DNA of 64,000 bases from Chitinophagaceae bacterium (GCA_947372105.1 CANBSH010000002.1:41713-105712); one strand, 5' to 3'. Counted from the first letter of the stretch, positions 9,937 to 20,471 are shown. Program-made: numbers and translations. The notes: generated by a model from the sequence alone, not told the origin.

Positions 9937-11028
9937 TTAGGCGTTTTCAATATTGTTCTTACTAATATAATCTTCATTTTTATTCACTTCGCTCTCATCA
10001 TGAATGTCCATTAATAAATGTGGCGTGCGGCCATCATTAATGGCGCCAAAAGTTTCTTGGGGTTTAGTCATACCCACTGTACCTTGGTAATGACCTTGTG
10101 CAATAACCGATTGACGATTAATAGCTCGAGGTCCTTCAATCACCCAATCATTTGCATTTTTTGTATCAAATCGACAAGTATTACAAATCCAACCTGGTTT
10201 TCCGTCAGGTGTATCTTCAATTTCTCCCCACTCATCTTTACGGGCAGTCACTCTATATACTTCATCTCCTCTGTTCCATAAGGTGACTCTTCCTGAACAG
10301 GTAGGACAATCACGATGTGCATCCATAGGTTTTAAAAACCAAACACGATTTTTAAAACGGAAAGTTTTATCGGTTAAAGCTCCTACTGGACATACGTCAA
10401 TCACGTTTCCTATAAATTCGTTGTCCAAACTTTTCTCAATATGTGTTGCAATTTCTGCGTGATCTCCTCTGTCTAAAATTCCGTGTACTCTTTTTTGTGT
10501 TAATTGGTCTGCTGTAAACACACAACGATAACATAATATACAACGCGTCATATGCAATTGTATATTTTTTCCTAAATCATGTTTTTTGAAAGTTCTTTTT
10601 TGAAATTCAAATCTAGTACCTGCCTTTCCATGATCAAAACTTAAATCCTGTAAATGACATTCGCCAGCTTGATCACAAATAGGACAATCCAAAGGATGAT
10701 TGATTAATAAAAATTCTACCACACTTGCTCTTGCATCTATTACCTTATCGCTGGTAATATTTTTCACTTCCATTCCATCCATCACCGTAGTGCGACATGA
10801 TGCCACTAATTTTGGCATAGGTCTTGGATCTTTTTCAGAACCTTTTGATACTTCTACTAAACAAGTGCGGCACTTTCCACCACTACCTTCCAGCTTACTA
10901 TAATAACACATCGCAGGCGGTGCCACTTGACCACCAATTTTACGTGCTGCTTGCAAAATAGTCGTGCCCGCAGGTACGTCTATCGTGATGTTGTCAATCG
11001 TGACTTTAAATAAATTTTGTTCGCTCAT
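9937..11028 (-). CDS. nuoG: NADH-quinone oxidoreductase subunit G, short form (2Fe-2S/4Fe-4S region only)
   Basis: 363 aa; CDQAGECHLQDLSFDHG and TRCILCYRCV motifs; no long molybdopterin oxidoreductase domain before the stop. Confidence 0.9.
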   Translation of the reverse strand: MSEQNLFKVTIDNITIDVPAGTTILQAARKIGGQVAPPAMCYYSKLEGSGGKCRTCLVEVSKGSEKDPRPMPKLVASCRTTVMDGMEVKNITSDKVIDARASVVEFLLINHPLDCPICDQAGECHLQDLSFDHGKAGTRFEFQKRTFKKHDLGKNIQLHMTRCILCYRCVFTADQLTQKRVHGILDRGDHAEIATHIEKSLDNEFIGNVIDVCPVGALTDKTFRFKNRVWFLKPMDAHRDCPTCSGRVTLWNRGDEVYRVTARKDEWGEIEDTPDGKPGWICNTCRFDTKNANDWVIEGPRAINRQSVIAQGHYQGTVGMTKPQETFGAINDGRTPHLLMDIHDESEVNKNEDYISKNNIENA

Positions 11029-11044
11029 AGTTTATCGTTCTATG

Positions 11045-12397
11045 TTATGCAGGTACATGAATTGGATCTGCATAGTGTTGTAAACCGAAATTTCTTATTT
11101 GTGCTTCTTCAGGATGTTGAATATGCCATTCAAACTCATCACGGAAATGACGAATTGCTGCTGCTACAGGCCATGCTGCCGCATCACCTAAAGGACAAAT
11201 AGTATTGCCTTCAATTTTGCGTTGAATGTCCCATAATAAATCAATATCACTGCTAGTACCTTTTCCTGTTTCTATTTTTTGTAATATTTTTTCCATCCAG
11301 CCTGTTCCTTCTCTACAAGGAGAACATTGTCCACAACTTTCATGGCGATAAAAACGAGCTAATGTATACGTGTTCTTTACAATACATTGATCCTCATCTA
11401 ACACAATAAAACCACCCGAACCCATCATAGATCCTGTTGCAAAACCACCATCACTTAAACTCTCATAGTTCATGTAACGTGTTTCTCCTTTGGCTGTTTT
11501 TAATAATAAGTTAGCAGGCAGAATGGGTACCGAAGAACCTCCTGGGATACATGCTTTTAATTTTTTACCATTTGCAATACCACCGCAATATTCATCGCTG
11601 TAAATAAAATCTTCTACCGAAATGGTCATATCAATTTCATACACACCAGGTTTATTAATATTACCACATGCCGAAATTAATTTAGTACCTGTAGAACGAC
11701 CTACCCCAATTTTTGCGTATTCATCACCCCCCATGTTGATGATAGGAACCACTGCAGCTAAAGTTTCTACATTATTGACTACCGTTGGACGTTGCCATAA
11801 ACCTTGGATAGCTGGGAAAGGAGGTTTAATACGAGGGTTTCCTCTTTTACCTTCTAAAGATTCTATCAATGCAGTTTCTTCCCCACAGATATAAGCTCCC
11901 GCACCACGTTGCACATGTATGTTGCAATCAAAGCCTGTTCCTAAAATATTTTTTCCTAACCAACCATTCGCTTTTGCTTCATCGATGGCTGTTTCTAAAA
12001 TATTTGTGATCCAAGCATATTCTCCTCTAATATAAATGTAGGTGTCATTAGAACCTAATGCAAAACTTGATACAATCAACCCTTCTATTAATAAATGAGG
12101 CAAGAACTCCATTAAATAACGATCCTTAAAAGTTCCAGGCTCACTTTCATCTGCATTACAAACCAAATGACGTGGAACCCCTTCAGGTTTAGCAATAAAA
12201 CTCCATTTCATTCCTGCAGGAAAACCTGCACCACCTCGTCCACGCAATCCACTTTTCTTCACTTCTTCCACAATGGATTCTGGATTCATTTCTTTCAAAG
12301 CCTTTTCTACCGCACGATATCCTCCTTCACGGCGATACACATCGTAAGAACGAATTCCCGGTATATGCGCTTTTTCTAATAATAATTTTACACCCAT
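11045..12397 (-). CDS. nuoF: NADH-quinone oxidoreductase subunit F
   Basis: GLRGRGGAGFPAGMKW and ESCGQCSPCREGTGW motifs. Confidence 0.97.
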   Translation of the reverse strand: MGVKLLLEKAHIPGIRSYDVYRREGGYRAVEKALKEMNPESIVEEVKKSGLRGRGGAGFPAGMKWSFIAKPEGVPRHLVCNADESEPGTFKDRYLMEFLPHLLIEGLIVSSFALGSNDTYIYIRGEYAWITNILETAIDEAKANGWLGKNILGTGFDCNIHVQRGAGAYICGEETALIESLEGKRGNPRIKPPFPAIQGLWQRPTVVNNVETLAAVVPIINMGGDEYAKIGVGRSTGTKLISACGNINKPGVYEIDMTISVEDFIYSDEYCGGIANGKKLKACIPGGSSVPILPANLLLKTAKGETRYMNYESLSDGGFATGSMMGSGGFIVLDEDQCIVKNTYTLARFYRHESCGQCSPCREGTGWMEKILQKIETGKGTSSDIDLLWDIQRKIEGNTICPLGDAAAWPVAAAIRHFRDEFEWHIQHPEEAQIRNFGLQHYADPIHVPA

Positions 12398-12419
12398 TTT
12401 TATTCTTTTATACTACTTG

Positions 12420-12923
12420 TTATTGTTGATGTGCCGCTTGTTGTGTGTATTCTGCAATAATGGCATCTACTTTTTCTTTGGTCAAATGCTCGCGATAAAT
12501 TTTTCCTACTTGCATCATGGGTGCATAGCCACAAGCCCCCAAACATTCTACTAATTTTAAAGTAAACAAACCATCTTGGGTTGTTTCACCTGGTTGAATA
12601 GAAAGTTTTTGTTGTATGTATTGAATGATATTATCAGAACCACTAATCATACAAGGTCCTGTTTGACAAACCTCAAACACATATTTACCCACTGGTTTTA
12701 AATTGTACATGGAATAAAAAGTCGCTACTTCATATACTTCAATAGGTTCAATATTTAATATTTGAGCAACGTAATCCATGGCTTCCGTTGACAACCATCC
12801 TCCAAAACTATCTTGCGCCAAATGCAACACAGGCAAGACTGCACTTTTTTGTTTCCCCTCTGGATAACGAGCTACCAAGCGTTTACACTCGGTCATTTGT
12901 TCGTCATTAAATTGAAGATTCAT
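12420..12923 (-). CDS. nuoE: NADH-quinone oxidoreductase subunit E
   Basis: 167 aa; EVATFYSMYNLKPVGKYVFEVCQTGPCM; CLGACGYAPMMQV. Confidence 0.96.
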   Translation of the reverse strand: MNLQFNDEQMTECKRLVARYPEGKQKSAVLPVLHLAQDSFGGWLSTEAMDYVAQILNIEPIEVYEVATFYSMYNLKPVGKYVFEVCQTGPCMISGSDNIIQYIQQKLSIQPGETTQDGLFTLKLVECLGACGYAPMMQVGKIYREHLTKEKVDAIIAEYTQQAAHQQ

Positions 12924-12972
12924 ATTACTAATTTCATTTTTCTAAATCATAGGGGACGTATCCCTTTATTTC

Positions 12973-14199
12973 TTAAGCATCCAATTCACCCGCAATCAAA
13001 TTCAAACTACTCATGGTCACCACCGCATCACTTAACATCCCTCCTTTAATTAATTCCTCAAAAGCTTGATAATAAATAAAACAAGGACGTCTAAAATGTA
13101 AACGGAAAGGCGTTCTTCCTCCGTCACTAATTAAATAAAATCCAAGTTCCCCATTTCCCCCTTCTACAGCACTATATATTTGACCTTTCGGTAATTCAAT
13201 TTCACCCATGATGATTTTGAAATGCCATATTAAAGCTTCCATCTTGGTATATACATCTTCTTTTTTAGGAAGATAATACTCAGGAACATCTGCGTGAAAC
13301 ACTTCTGCATCAGCTCCTTTAAAAGATTGGACTTTTTCATATGCTTGACGAATGATCGAAAGGCTTTCCCACATTTCCGCATTACGCACTAAAAAACGAT
13401 CATAATTATCGCCCGTTGTTCCTACTGGAACTTTAAAATCAAAATCTTGATAACTACTGTATGGTTGTTGCACACGCACATCATAGTCAACGCCAGTAGC
13501 ACGTAAGTTAGGACCTGTAAAACCATAGTTCATTGCTCTTTGGGCACTAATGCCTCCAGAGCCTTGTGTACGCTCCATGAAAATTCGATTACGCGTAAAT
13601 AAGTTTTCAAATTCGCGTAATACTTTTGGATATTCATTTAAGAATTTCTCGAGTTTCGTAAACGCTGTATTTGTGAAATTCCTTTCAAAGCCGCCAATAC
13701 GCCCAATATTAGTAGTAAGACGGGACCCACATACTTCTTCATATATTTCATAGATTAATTCACGGTATTGCATCACATACAAGAATCCGGTATAAGCTCC
13801 TGTATCCACTCCAACAATAGAATTACAAATTAAATGATCCGAAATACGCGCCAATTCCATAATGATAACACGTAAATAATCAACACGCTTAGGTAATTCT
13901 ATTTTTAAAAAACGTTCACAAGTAATATGCCAACCCATATTGTTAATAGGGCTACTACAATAGTTTAAGCGATCCGTAATAGGTGTGATTTGATATAATG
14001 GACGACGTTCTGCTAATTTTTCAAAAGCACGATGAATATATCCCACCGTTTGTTCAGTAGACACCACACGCTCTCCATCCACTTCCATAATATTTTGGAA
14101 TACTCCATGCGTTGCAGGATGGGTAGGACCAATATTTAAAGTAGTCGTTGCTTTTTCAATGGACCCTTTAGGTAATGCTATATGATTCTGATCTTCCAT
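12973..14199 (-). CDS. nuoD: NADH-quinone oxidoreductase subunit D
   Basis: 408 aa; GPTHPATHGVFQNIMEVDGE motif. Confidence 0.97.
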   Translation of the reverse strand: MEDQNHIALPKGSIEKATTTLNIGPTHPATHGVFQNIMEVDGERVVSTEQTVGYIHRAFEKLAERRPLYQITPITDRLNYCSSPINNMGWHITCERFLKIELPKRVDYLRVIIMELARISDHLICNSIVGVDTGAYTGFLYVMQYRELIYEIYEEVCGSRLTTNIGRIGGFERNFTNTAFTKLEKFLNEYPKVLREFENLFTRNRIFMERTQGSGGISAQRAMNYGFTGPNLRATGVDYDVRVQQPYSSYQDFDFKVPVGTTGDNYDRFLVRNAEMWESLSIIRQAYEKVQSFKGADAEVFHADVPEYYLPKKEDVYTKMEALIWHFKIIMGEIELPKGQIYSAVEGGNGELGFYLISDGGRTPFRLHFRRPCFIYYQAFEELIKGGMLSDAVVTMSSLNLIAGELDA

Positions 14200-14234
14200 T
14201 TTTATGTTGTTACACTTTTACTTTCATAATAATT

Positions 14235-14756
14235 TTATCCGCGACCAAACATTTCATCGTCCTTATCAATTCTCGTTTGATCTTCTAAAGGGAACTCTTT
14301 CCTTAATGGGAAGTAATCCATTTCATCCACATTTAAAATACGTTTCAAGTTGGGATGACCTACAAAATTGACTCCAAAGAAATCATAAGTTTCTCGCTCC
14401 ATCCAATTCGCACTTTCAAATAATTTAGTAGCTGTGAATATTTGAGGTTCGGCAACACTTGTTGCTACCGAATAACGTATTCTAATGTTTTCAGAAAAGT
14501 TGTGTAGATGATAGACGACTACTAATTCCGCTCCTGGTTGTTGAGGATAATTCACACCGCATAAATCGGTTAAAAAAGTAAATCCTAAACTAGGCTCATC
14601 ATATAAAAATTGTAACACTTTTAAATTGAGTTCCTTAGATGATTCAAAAGACAAAATACCAGATTCGGTAGAAAAGCCATACACTTGCTCGGCAAATTTC
14701 TCGACTAGTTTTTGTTGAATATGTTCGTTCGTTAAAGCCATTGTTGATTCAATCAT
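14235..14756 (-). CDS. nuoC: NADH-quinone oxidoreductase subunit C
   Basis: 173 aa; ANWMERETYDFFGVNFVGHPNLKRIL motif. Confidence 0.95.
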   Translation of the reverse strand: MIESTMALTNEHIQQKLVEKFAEQVYGFSTESGILSFESSKELNLKVLQFLYDEPSLGFTFLTDLCGVNYPQQPGAELVVVYHLHNFSENIRIRYSVATSVAEPQIFTATKLFESANWMERETYDFFGVNFVGHPNLKRILNVDEMDYFPLRKEFPLEDQTRIDKDDEMFGRG

Positions 14757-14766
14757 TTAAAAATTA

Positions 14767-15354
14767 TTATTGAATTCCGTAGCTATTTAATAAATCACGG
14801 TATTTATCACTATTGCGACGACGTATACTTTCTTGGCCCACTAAATCTTGGATTTTCATAAAACCATCAATGATGGCTTCGGGGCGAGGAGGACATCCTG
14901 GTACATATACATCCACTGGTATCACTTGATCAATTCCTTGCAACACGCTATAGGTATCAAAAATACCGCCACTAGAAGCACAAGCGCCCACTGCAATCAC
15001 CCAACGCGGCTCGGCCATTTGTAAATATACTTGTCTTAATACTGGCGCCATTTTTTTTGCAATGGTACCCATCACCATTAATAAATCACATTGACGTGGT
15101 GAAAATCCAACACGCTCAGAACCAAAACGTGATAAATCATAATGAGATGCCATGGTTGCCATAAATTCAATACCGCAACAAGAAGTTGCGAATGGCAAAG
15201 GCCATAAAGAATTTTTTCTGGCTAACCCTACTACAGAGCTCAATTGAGTAGCGAAAAATCCATCGCCAGGGACTCCATCTGGTGCTTTACCCATTGAAAT
15301 AGCTTCATTGATATTCGCTTCTTTGGGATGTATATTAAATCGGACTGGACGCAT
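14767..15354 (-). CDS. nuoB: NADH-quinone oxidoreductase subunit B
   Basis: 195 aa; PLPFATSCCGIEFMAT, VIAVGACASSGGIFDTYSVLQGID motifs. Confidence 0.97.
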   Translation of the reverse strand: MRPVRFNIHPKEANINEAISMGKAPDGVPGDGFFATQLSSVVGLARKNSLWPLPFATSCCGIEFMATMASHYDLSRFGSERVGFSPRQCDLLMVMGTIAKKMAPVLRQVYLQMAEPRWVIAVGACASSGGIFDTYSVLQGIDQVIPVDVYVPGCPPRPEAIIDGFMKIQDLVGQESIRRRNSDKYRDLLNSYGIQ

Positions 15355-15380
15355 ATGTATGCATTAAGTTTTTTATAAAA

Positions 15381-15782
15381 TTAATCTTCCCATTTAAGGG
15401 CTCCTTTTTTAAGGATGTAAATAAAACCTACCAAGAAAAAAACAACAAATAATACGACTTCAAAAAATCCTGCCCAGCCTAAACTTTTAAAGTTCACTGC
15501 ATAAGGATAAAAGAAAATGACTTCCACATCAAACAGTACAAATAAAATGGCTACCAGAAAATACTTCACCGCCATAGGCGATCTAGCATCTCCATGAGAT
15601 TCAATTCCACTCGCAAAGTTTTCAAGTTTATCCGAAGTCTTTCTTTTGGGTCCCAAGAAATTGGACAACAAAAACATGATGGAAACAAACCCCCCTGCAA
15701 ATAACATTTGTAAAGCGATGGGTAAGTAATTGGTGGCGCTATTTAATTCGTTAGCTGACATCAAGTACTGAAGTAAAATCAT
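15381..15782 (-). CDS. nuoA: NADH-quinone oxidoreductase subunit A
   Basis: 133 aa; FASGIESHGDARSPMAVKYFLVAILFVLFDVEVIFFYPYAV motif; first gene of operon. Confidence 0.95.
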   Translation of the reverse strand: MILLQYLMSANELNSATNYLPIALQMLFAGGFVSIMFLLSNFLGPKRKTSDKLENFASGIESHGDARSPMAVKYFLVAILFVLFDVEVIFFYPYAVNFKSLGWAGFFEVVLFVVFFLVGFIYILKKGALKWED

Positions 15783-15801
15783 ACACTTTTTTTTGGATTT
15801 G

Positions 15802-15809
15802 CAAAAATA
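15802..15809 (-). promoter_or_regulatory. Putative Bacteroidota -7 element (TATTTTTG) for nuo operon
   Basis: CAAAAATA on + strand = TATTTTTG on - strand, 19 nt upstream of nuoA ATG; matches TAnnTTTG. Confidence 0.5.
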
Positions 15810-15831
15810 CGCAAAGGATTGCCATTAAACG

Positions 15832-15855
15832 AAAAACTCCCCATAAATGGGGAGT
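15832..15855 (-). terminator. Intrinsic terminator downstream of TPR gene
   Basis: Minus-strand ACTCCCCAT-TT-ATGGGGAGT followed by TTTTT. Confidence 0.7.
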
Positions 15856-15902
15856 AATTTTCAATTATTTTTTACACACAAAAATGTGCTTAAAATTCGT
15901 TT

Positions 15903-17678
15903 TTAGCCTTTTTTGATCTGAGTGGTATCTGAAGCTGCTTTAGGTGCTCCAGGAGCAGGCGCTCCCCCTTTACCGTTCTGCATTTTCTTCAAAATTTCAA
16001 TGTTTTTAGTGAATTGCGCCTTTGCTCCCAATGTGGTAGGGTCATTAGGCACTAATTCCAACACTTTATCACACATTGCTACCGCATTTTCATAGGACTT
16101 GGTCTCATTATAGTAACCAATCATGGTATAGTAGTTGTTAATCAGACCCTGTTTGTTATTGGCTACATTTTTCAATAAAAACTGATTTTGAACACTTACT
16201 GCTTCAAATAAAACCCCCGTATTATTAGCTGTATCCACCAATCTAGCTGCTTTTACATAAAAAGAGTACCCGTTTGGTTTTTCAGGGAAAGCTGCCATAT
16301 AATCCTTAGCTATCGAAGTAGCAACCGTTGTATCTTTTGCATTTAATGCAATACTTCCTGTTTTATAGTAGTAAATCTCATCTTTGACCCCTCTTAAGGC
16401 AGAATATTTCGCATACCATTTTAATTCATCAGAATACATATTAGATTTTTCTAACATTTCATATCCTAACTTGTAATATTTCAACTTGTTGGTTCTGGAA
16501 GTATCAGCCGCAATTGCTTTTTCTAGAATAGCTCCTAAAGCTGCTTGATTACCACTAAATTTTGAAATTATTTTTACAGCCAATTCGTAATCAGAAGATG
16601 AAATTTTATCAGACGGACTAGTATTAATAAATTGTTCTATATAGTTTTTTGCTAATGCAGAATCCCCTTTACGCTCGTAGTTGTATGCTAATAAAACGCC
16701 TAATCTTGGCAAAGCCGCTACTCCAATAGTAGCTTCTAATGCTTTTGATTTTTCTAAAGAAGCATCATATTGTCCTGCACGAAATAAATAATCTGCATTA
16801 AAAATATCTAAGGAAGGATCTTTATCTGCATGCTTTAAAAATAAATCCAAATTCGCTTTTGCAGTTTCAGTATTTAAGTCTGCATAAAAATTATACAATG
16901 CATAATACACAGGAGGAAAAGTGGGATCCGCAGCAATCGCTTTATTATAATATTCATCAAAAGATTCTCTATTATTTTGTGTTTGATATACTCTACCTAT
17001 ACGATAATGACCATATGCATTTTTAGAATCACGATTAATCGCTTCTTGGAATGCAGTAACAGCATCTCCACCATACTCTCCACCCATTTTTAAATAGTTA
17101 ATCCCTAAGTTGATATATAAGTTAGCAGGTAAAGTTCCAATACCATCATAAGAAGATATGGTTTCTTTTATTTTATCTACCGCATAACGGTGATCCACAA
17201 CAGCAATAGGGGTTTCAGCAAAAATATAACCAATTGCATTAATGATATCTGGATTTACTTTTCCTTTCGCTTTTCCTTTCGCAACAATGGTAGAAGTAAT
17301 TGCTAATTCTAAATTTTGTTTGATGGCATTAAAATTTCCGCCTTCTAATAATTGTACATGTGCCATACCCACTAACAACCAAGGATCACTACCTAATGAT
17401 TGTAAAGCTTGTTGGTAAAATTCTTTTGCTTTTTGTATGACTGCAGTACTTGGCATGCCCGCTCCGTCTTGAGCCAACAAAGCTTCCCCTTGCCAAAAAT
17501 TAGCTTCTCCATCTTTTGGATTTTTACTAACCGCATCTTTGAAAAAGATGAGCGCTGATTTATTTTTTTCATAATTCAACAACTTCACACCTTCTGCATA
17601 AGGAGATACAGGAGCTTGCGCGATGGCTCCTACCCCAACAAATGCGAACAACACAAATGACACAACCAATTTTTTCAT
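15903..17678 (-). CDS. Secreted tetratricopeptide-repeat protein
   Basis: Start trimmed to MKKLVVSFVLFAFVGVGAIAQ signal peptide; multiple TPR-like helices (NAYGHYRIGRVYQTQNNRESFDEYYNKAIAADPTFPPVYYALYNFY). Confidence 0.8.
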   Translation of the reverse strand: MKKLVVSFVLFAFVGVGAIAQAPVSPYAEGVKLLNYEKNKSALIFFKDAVSKNPKDGEANFWQGEALLAQDGAGMPSTAVIQKAKEFYQQALQSLGSDPWLLVGMAHVQLLEGGNFNAIKQNLELAITSTIVAKGKAKGKVNPDIINAIGYIFAETPIAVVDHRYAVDKIKETISSYDGIGTLPANLYINLGINYLKMGGEYGGDAVTAFQEAINRDSKNAYGHYRIGRVYQTQNNRESFDEYYNKAIAADPTFPPVYYALYNFYADLNTETAKANLDLFLKHADKDPSLDIFNADYLFRAGQYDASLEKSKALEATIGVAALPRLGVLLAYNYERKGDSALAKNYIEQFINTSPSDKISSSDYELAVKIISKFSGNQAALGAILEKAIAADTSRTNKLKYYKLGYEMLEKSNMYSDELKWYAKYSALRGVKDEIYYYKTGSIALNAKDTTVATSIAKDYMAAFPEKPNGYSFYVKAARLVDTANNTGVLFEAVSVQNQFLLKNVANNKQGLINNYYTMIGYYNETKSYENAVAMCDKVLELVPNDPTTLGAKAQFTKNIEILKKMQNGKGGAPAPGAPKAASDTTQIKKG

Positions 17679-17846
17679 CACGTTCTTTTTTCTTTGAATG
17701 TTAAAAATCAAACCCAATCATCTTATCTATGATTTGGGGAGGTTAAAAATATTAATTTTTTTGGAAGAATAGCATTAAATTTTTGATAAGAATAGTTTCA
17801 AAATAAGCCTTCTCGTACTAAAAAATGTTAGTTTTTGATAAGTGGT

Positions 17847-18749
17847 TTAGGACATCATCCCCTTCCTGTTTTTAAAGCTCATTTTGGCGGGAACCAAGAA
17901 AGCCCTCCTAAAAATGAGTTGCCCCCTTTCTTCGCTTAAAAAATTGAGAAATCCAGAGCCTAACCCAGGTGCATTTTCCTTTAAAATATAATAAATAGGT
18001 AGGGAAAGCGAATACTGGCCCTGACTAATTGTAGACTGGGAAGGTTTGGAAAAATACCCCTTTTCAATACAAAGTGTACATTCCACCAAGGCCATTTTGA
18101 TTATATTTTGATAGGCCACTTGTTTGGGGTCATATTTATCTCCCACCCAATTCATTCCCACAAATCCAATCGCATGAGGGTTATTTTGTATGTATTGAAT
18201 CACCTCTTCACTTCCTTGAGCAGCCTGCACATTTTTACCCAAAGTACCTAGTTTCACCAAGCTATCTTTCAAAAATCGAATAATCCCTGTAAGATTGTTC
18301 CCATCCATCACTGCTTCCTTAGGATTTTTACCTGTTAAAATAAGGCTTAAATCCTTCATCGTAAATACCGAATCGGGTGCGTTTTTGGATATCACTACAG
18401 CAATGCCATTATAGGCTAGAATTCCAAAAGTGGGTGTAAAACCCAAATGATTTTTCATGACTTCCTCCTCCTGATGCTGCAACCCTCGAGTAGTGATAAT
18501 CATACGGGTACTATCTAGAGCGAAATCTTTAAAACATTCAATCTCAGATTTATAAGAAACATTGATATGTGCTTTTGGAAAACTGGAATGAAACACTTTT
18601 AATTGCTGCTCGATAATGGGTTTAAAACTTTCTTCCACGGATATATTAATGGATCCTTCATTAGTGGTATCTCTAGGAGCTTGCGAGCTTGGAGAGCCAC
18701 AGCCCATAAGTATTACAGAGGTACATAAGAATAATTTTGCGAAACGCAT
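17847..18749 (-). CDS. PstS-like phosphate/solute-binding lipoprotein
   Basis: Start trimmed to MRFAKLFLCTSVILMGCGS lipobox; GSINISVEESFKPIIEQQLKVF, TRGL, AIGFVGMNWVGDKYDP typical of the PBP-like domain. Confidence 0.75.
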   Translation of the reverse strand: MRFAKLFLCTSVILMGCGSPSSQAPRDTTNEGSINISVEESFKPIIEQQLKVFHSSFPKAHINVSYKSEIECFKDFALDSTRMIITTRGLQHQEEEVMKNHLGFTPTFGILAYNGIAVVISKNAPDSVFTMKDLSLILTGKNPKEAVMDGNNLTGIIRFLKDSLVKLGTLGKNVQAAQGSEEVIQYIQNNPHAIGFVGMNWVGDKYDPKQVAYQNIIKMALVECTLCIEKGYFSKPSQSTISQGQYSLSLPIYYILKENAPGLGSGFLNFLSEERGQLIFRRAFLVPAKMSFKNRKGMMS

Positions 18750-18781
18750 AATGAGTAATTCTTTAAATAAATGAAAGCAAA

Positions 18782-19021
18782 TTAATAGTCCTTTTTGAAG
18801 CCTCGGTACAAACGGAAAGTACCGTATACCATGCATAGCGTACCAAAGATAGCCCTGAATTCGGCATCCACATTAAGGATCTGATCTAATTTAAAATATT
18901 TGGCAAATAACATTAAAATGCCCGAACCCAATATGAGTGCAGCCATGCTAAAATCATAAATGCTTCTAAAAATTCGATAGGATTTTTCGGACCTATCTCT
19001 TAAGTGGTTGTTTTCTTCCAT
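18782..19021 (-). CDS. Small membrane protein, unknown function
   Basis: 79 aa, two predicted TM segments; same strand, 32 bp upstream of the PstS-like gene. Confidence 0.65.
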   Translation of the reverse strand: MEENNHLRDRSEKSYRIFRSIYDFSMAALILGSGILMLFAKYFKLDQILNVDAEFRAIFGTLCMVYGTFRLYRGFKKDY

Positions 19022-19103
19022 AAAAGACCTATTTAAAAAAGCAATTTAAACAATTAATAGAGGATGAATTTAAAAATTTATCTTTACCTACAAATAAGAA
19101 TGC

Positions 19104-20471
19104 ATGAGCAAACCATCTTTGCCCCAAGGAACAAGGGATTTTAACGCAGCAACTGTTCAAAAGAGACAGTATATTTTTCAAACCATACGTTCGGTGTTTG
19201 AAAATTTTGGCTTTCAGCCCTTGGAAACACCTGCCATGGAAAACTTAGAAACCTTAATGGGAAAATATGGTGAAGAAGGAGATAAATTAATTTTCAAGAT
19301 TTTAAATAACGGCTTAGATAATCCTCAAAAAAAGGAACAAACCACTACCGGATTTGATAAAATATTAGAAGGGAAAAGTAGTACCAACATTACTGAACGT
19401 GCTTTAAGATACGACCTTACCATCCCTTTTGCAAGATATGTTGCTATGAATCATGGCGCTTTAACTTTTCCATTTAAACGATATCAAATACAACCAGTAT
19501 GGAGAGCGGATCGTCCCCAAAAAGGTAGATATAGAGAGTTTTATCAATGTGATGCAGATATTGTGGGGAGTGAGAGTTTATTAAACGAAGTGGACTTGGT
19601 GGCTATTTATGTAACTGCATTCAACCAACTTCAATTACCTGTTGAAATTAAAATTAACAATCGAAAAATTTTATTTGCATTATCCCAAGTATGTGGTGGT
19701 GAAGAAAAATTAATCGACCTCACTATTGCAATAGATAAATTAGATAAAATTGGATGGGAAAAAGTGCAAACGGAATTGGCCCAAAAAGGATTTAATGAGG
19801 CCCAACAAAAAATCGTTGAAAAATATTTAACCTTAGCGGGAAACAATGATGAAAAAATTTCACAGTTAGTCCATATTTTGGGGGACAATGAACAAGGAAA
19901 AAAAGGAATTGAAGAATTAAAACATGTTTTGCAGTATCACGAAAGTACGGGCATGGCAAAGCATTTGGTGGCAGATTTTACTTTAGCAAGAGGCTTGAAT
20001 TATTATACGGGAATTATATTTGAAGTAAAAGCATTGGAAGCAGATATGGGAAGTATTGGAGGGGGCGGAAGATACAATGACTTGACTTCTTTATTTGGCG
20101 TACCCAACATACCTGGCGTAGGTATTAGCTTTGGAGTGGACCGCATTTATGATGTGTTAGAAGATAAAAAATTATTTCCTGAATCGGTGCAACAATCAAC
20201 GCAAGTATTATTTTTTAATTTAGGAGAAGCCGAAGCAATGCAAGCATTTCAACTCATGATGAGTTTAAGAAATAAAAAAATTGCTTGCGAAATGTACCCT
20301 GAAAAGAGCAAATTTGACAAGCAATTTAAATACGCGGAGAAAAAAAATATTCCCCATATTGTCATCATCGGATCCGATGAATTAAATCAACAAAAATGTA
20401 CTGTTAAAAATTTAATCAATGGCGAACAAAGCACGATTGATTTTGATAGTCTTTTGGAATACCATTTTTAA
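19104..20471 (+). CDS. hisS: Histidine-tRNA ligase
   Basis: PQGTRDF; GLNYYTGIIFEV motif; class II aaRS. Confidence 0.96.
   Translation: MSKPSLPQGTRDFNAATVQKRQYIFQTIRSVFENFGFQPLETPAMENLETLMGKYGEEGDKLIFKILNNGLDNPQKKEQTTTGFDKILEGKSSTNITERALRYDLTIPFARYVAMNHGALTFPFKRYQIQPVWRADRPQKGRYREFYQCDADIVGSESLLNEVDLVAIYVTAFNQLQLPVEIKINNRKILFALSQVCGGEEKLIDLTIAIDKLDKIGWEKVQTELAQKGFNEAQQKIVEKYLTLAGNNDEKISQLVHILGDNEQGKKGIEELKHVLQYHESTGMAKHLVADFTLARGLNYYTGIIFEVKALEADMGSIGGGGRYNDLTSLFGVPNIPGVGISFGVDRIYDVLEDKKLFPESVQQSTQVLFFNLGEAEAMQAFQLMMSLRNKKIACEMYPEKSKFDKQFKYAEKKNIPHIVIIGSDELNQQKCTVKNLINGEQSTIDFDSLLEYHF

Noticed and set aside
8588-13753. + strand ORFs inside nuoI/H/G/F/E/D (e.g. 9654-9965, 11622-11894)
   Set aside because: Antisense to conserved Fe-S subunit genes; no independent evidence of coding
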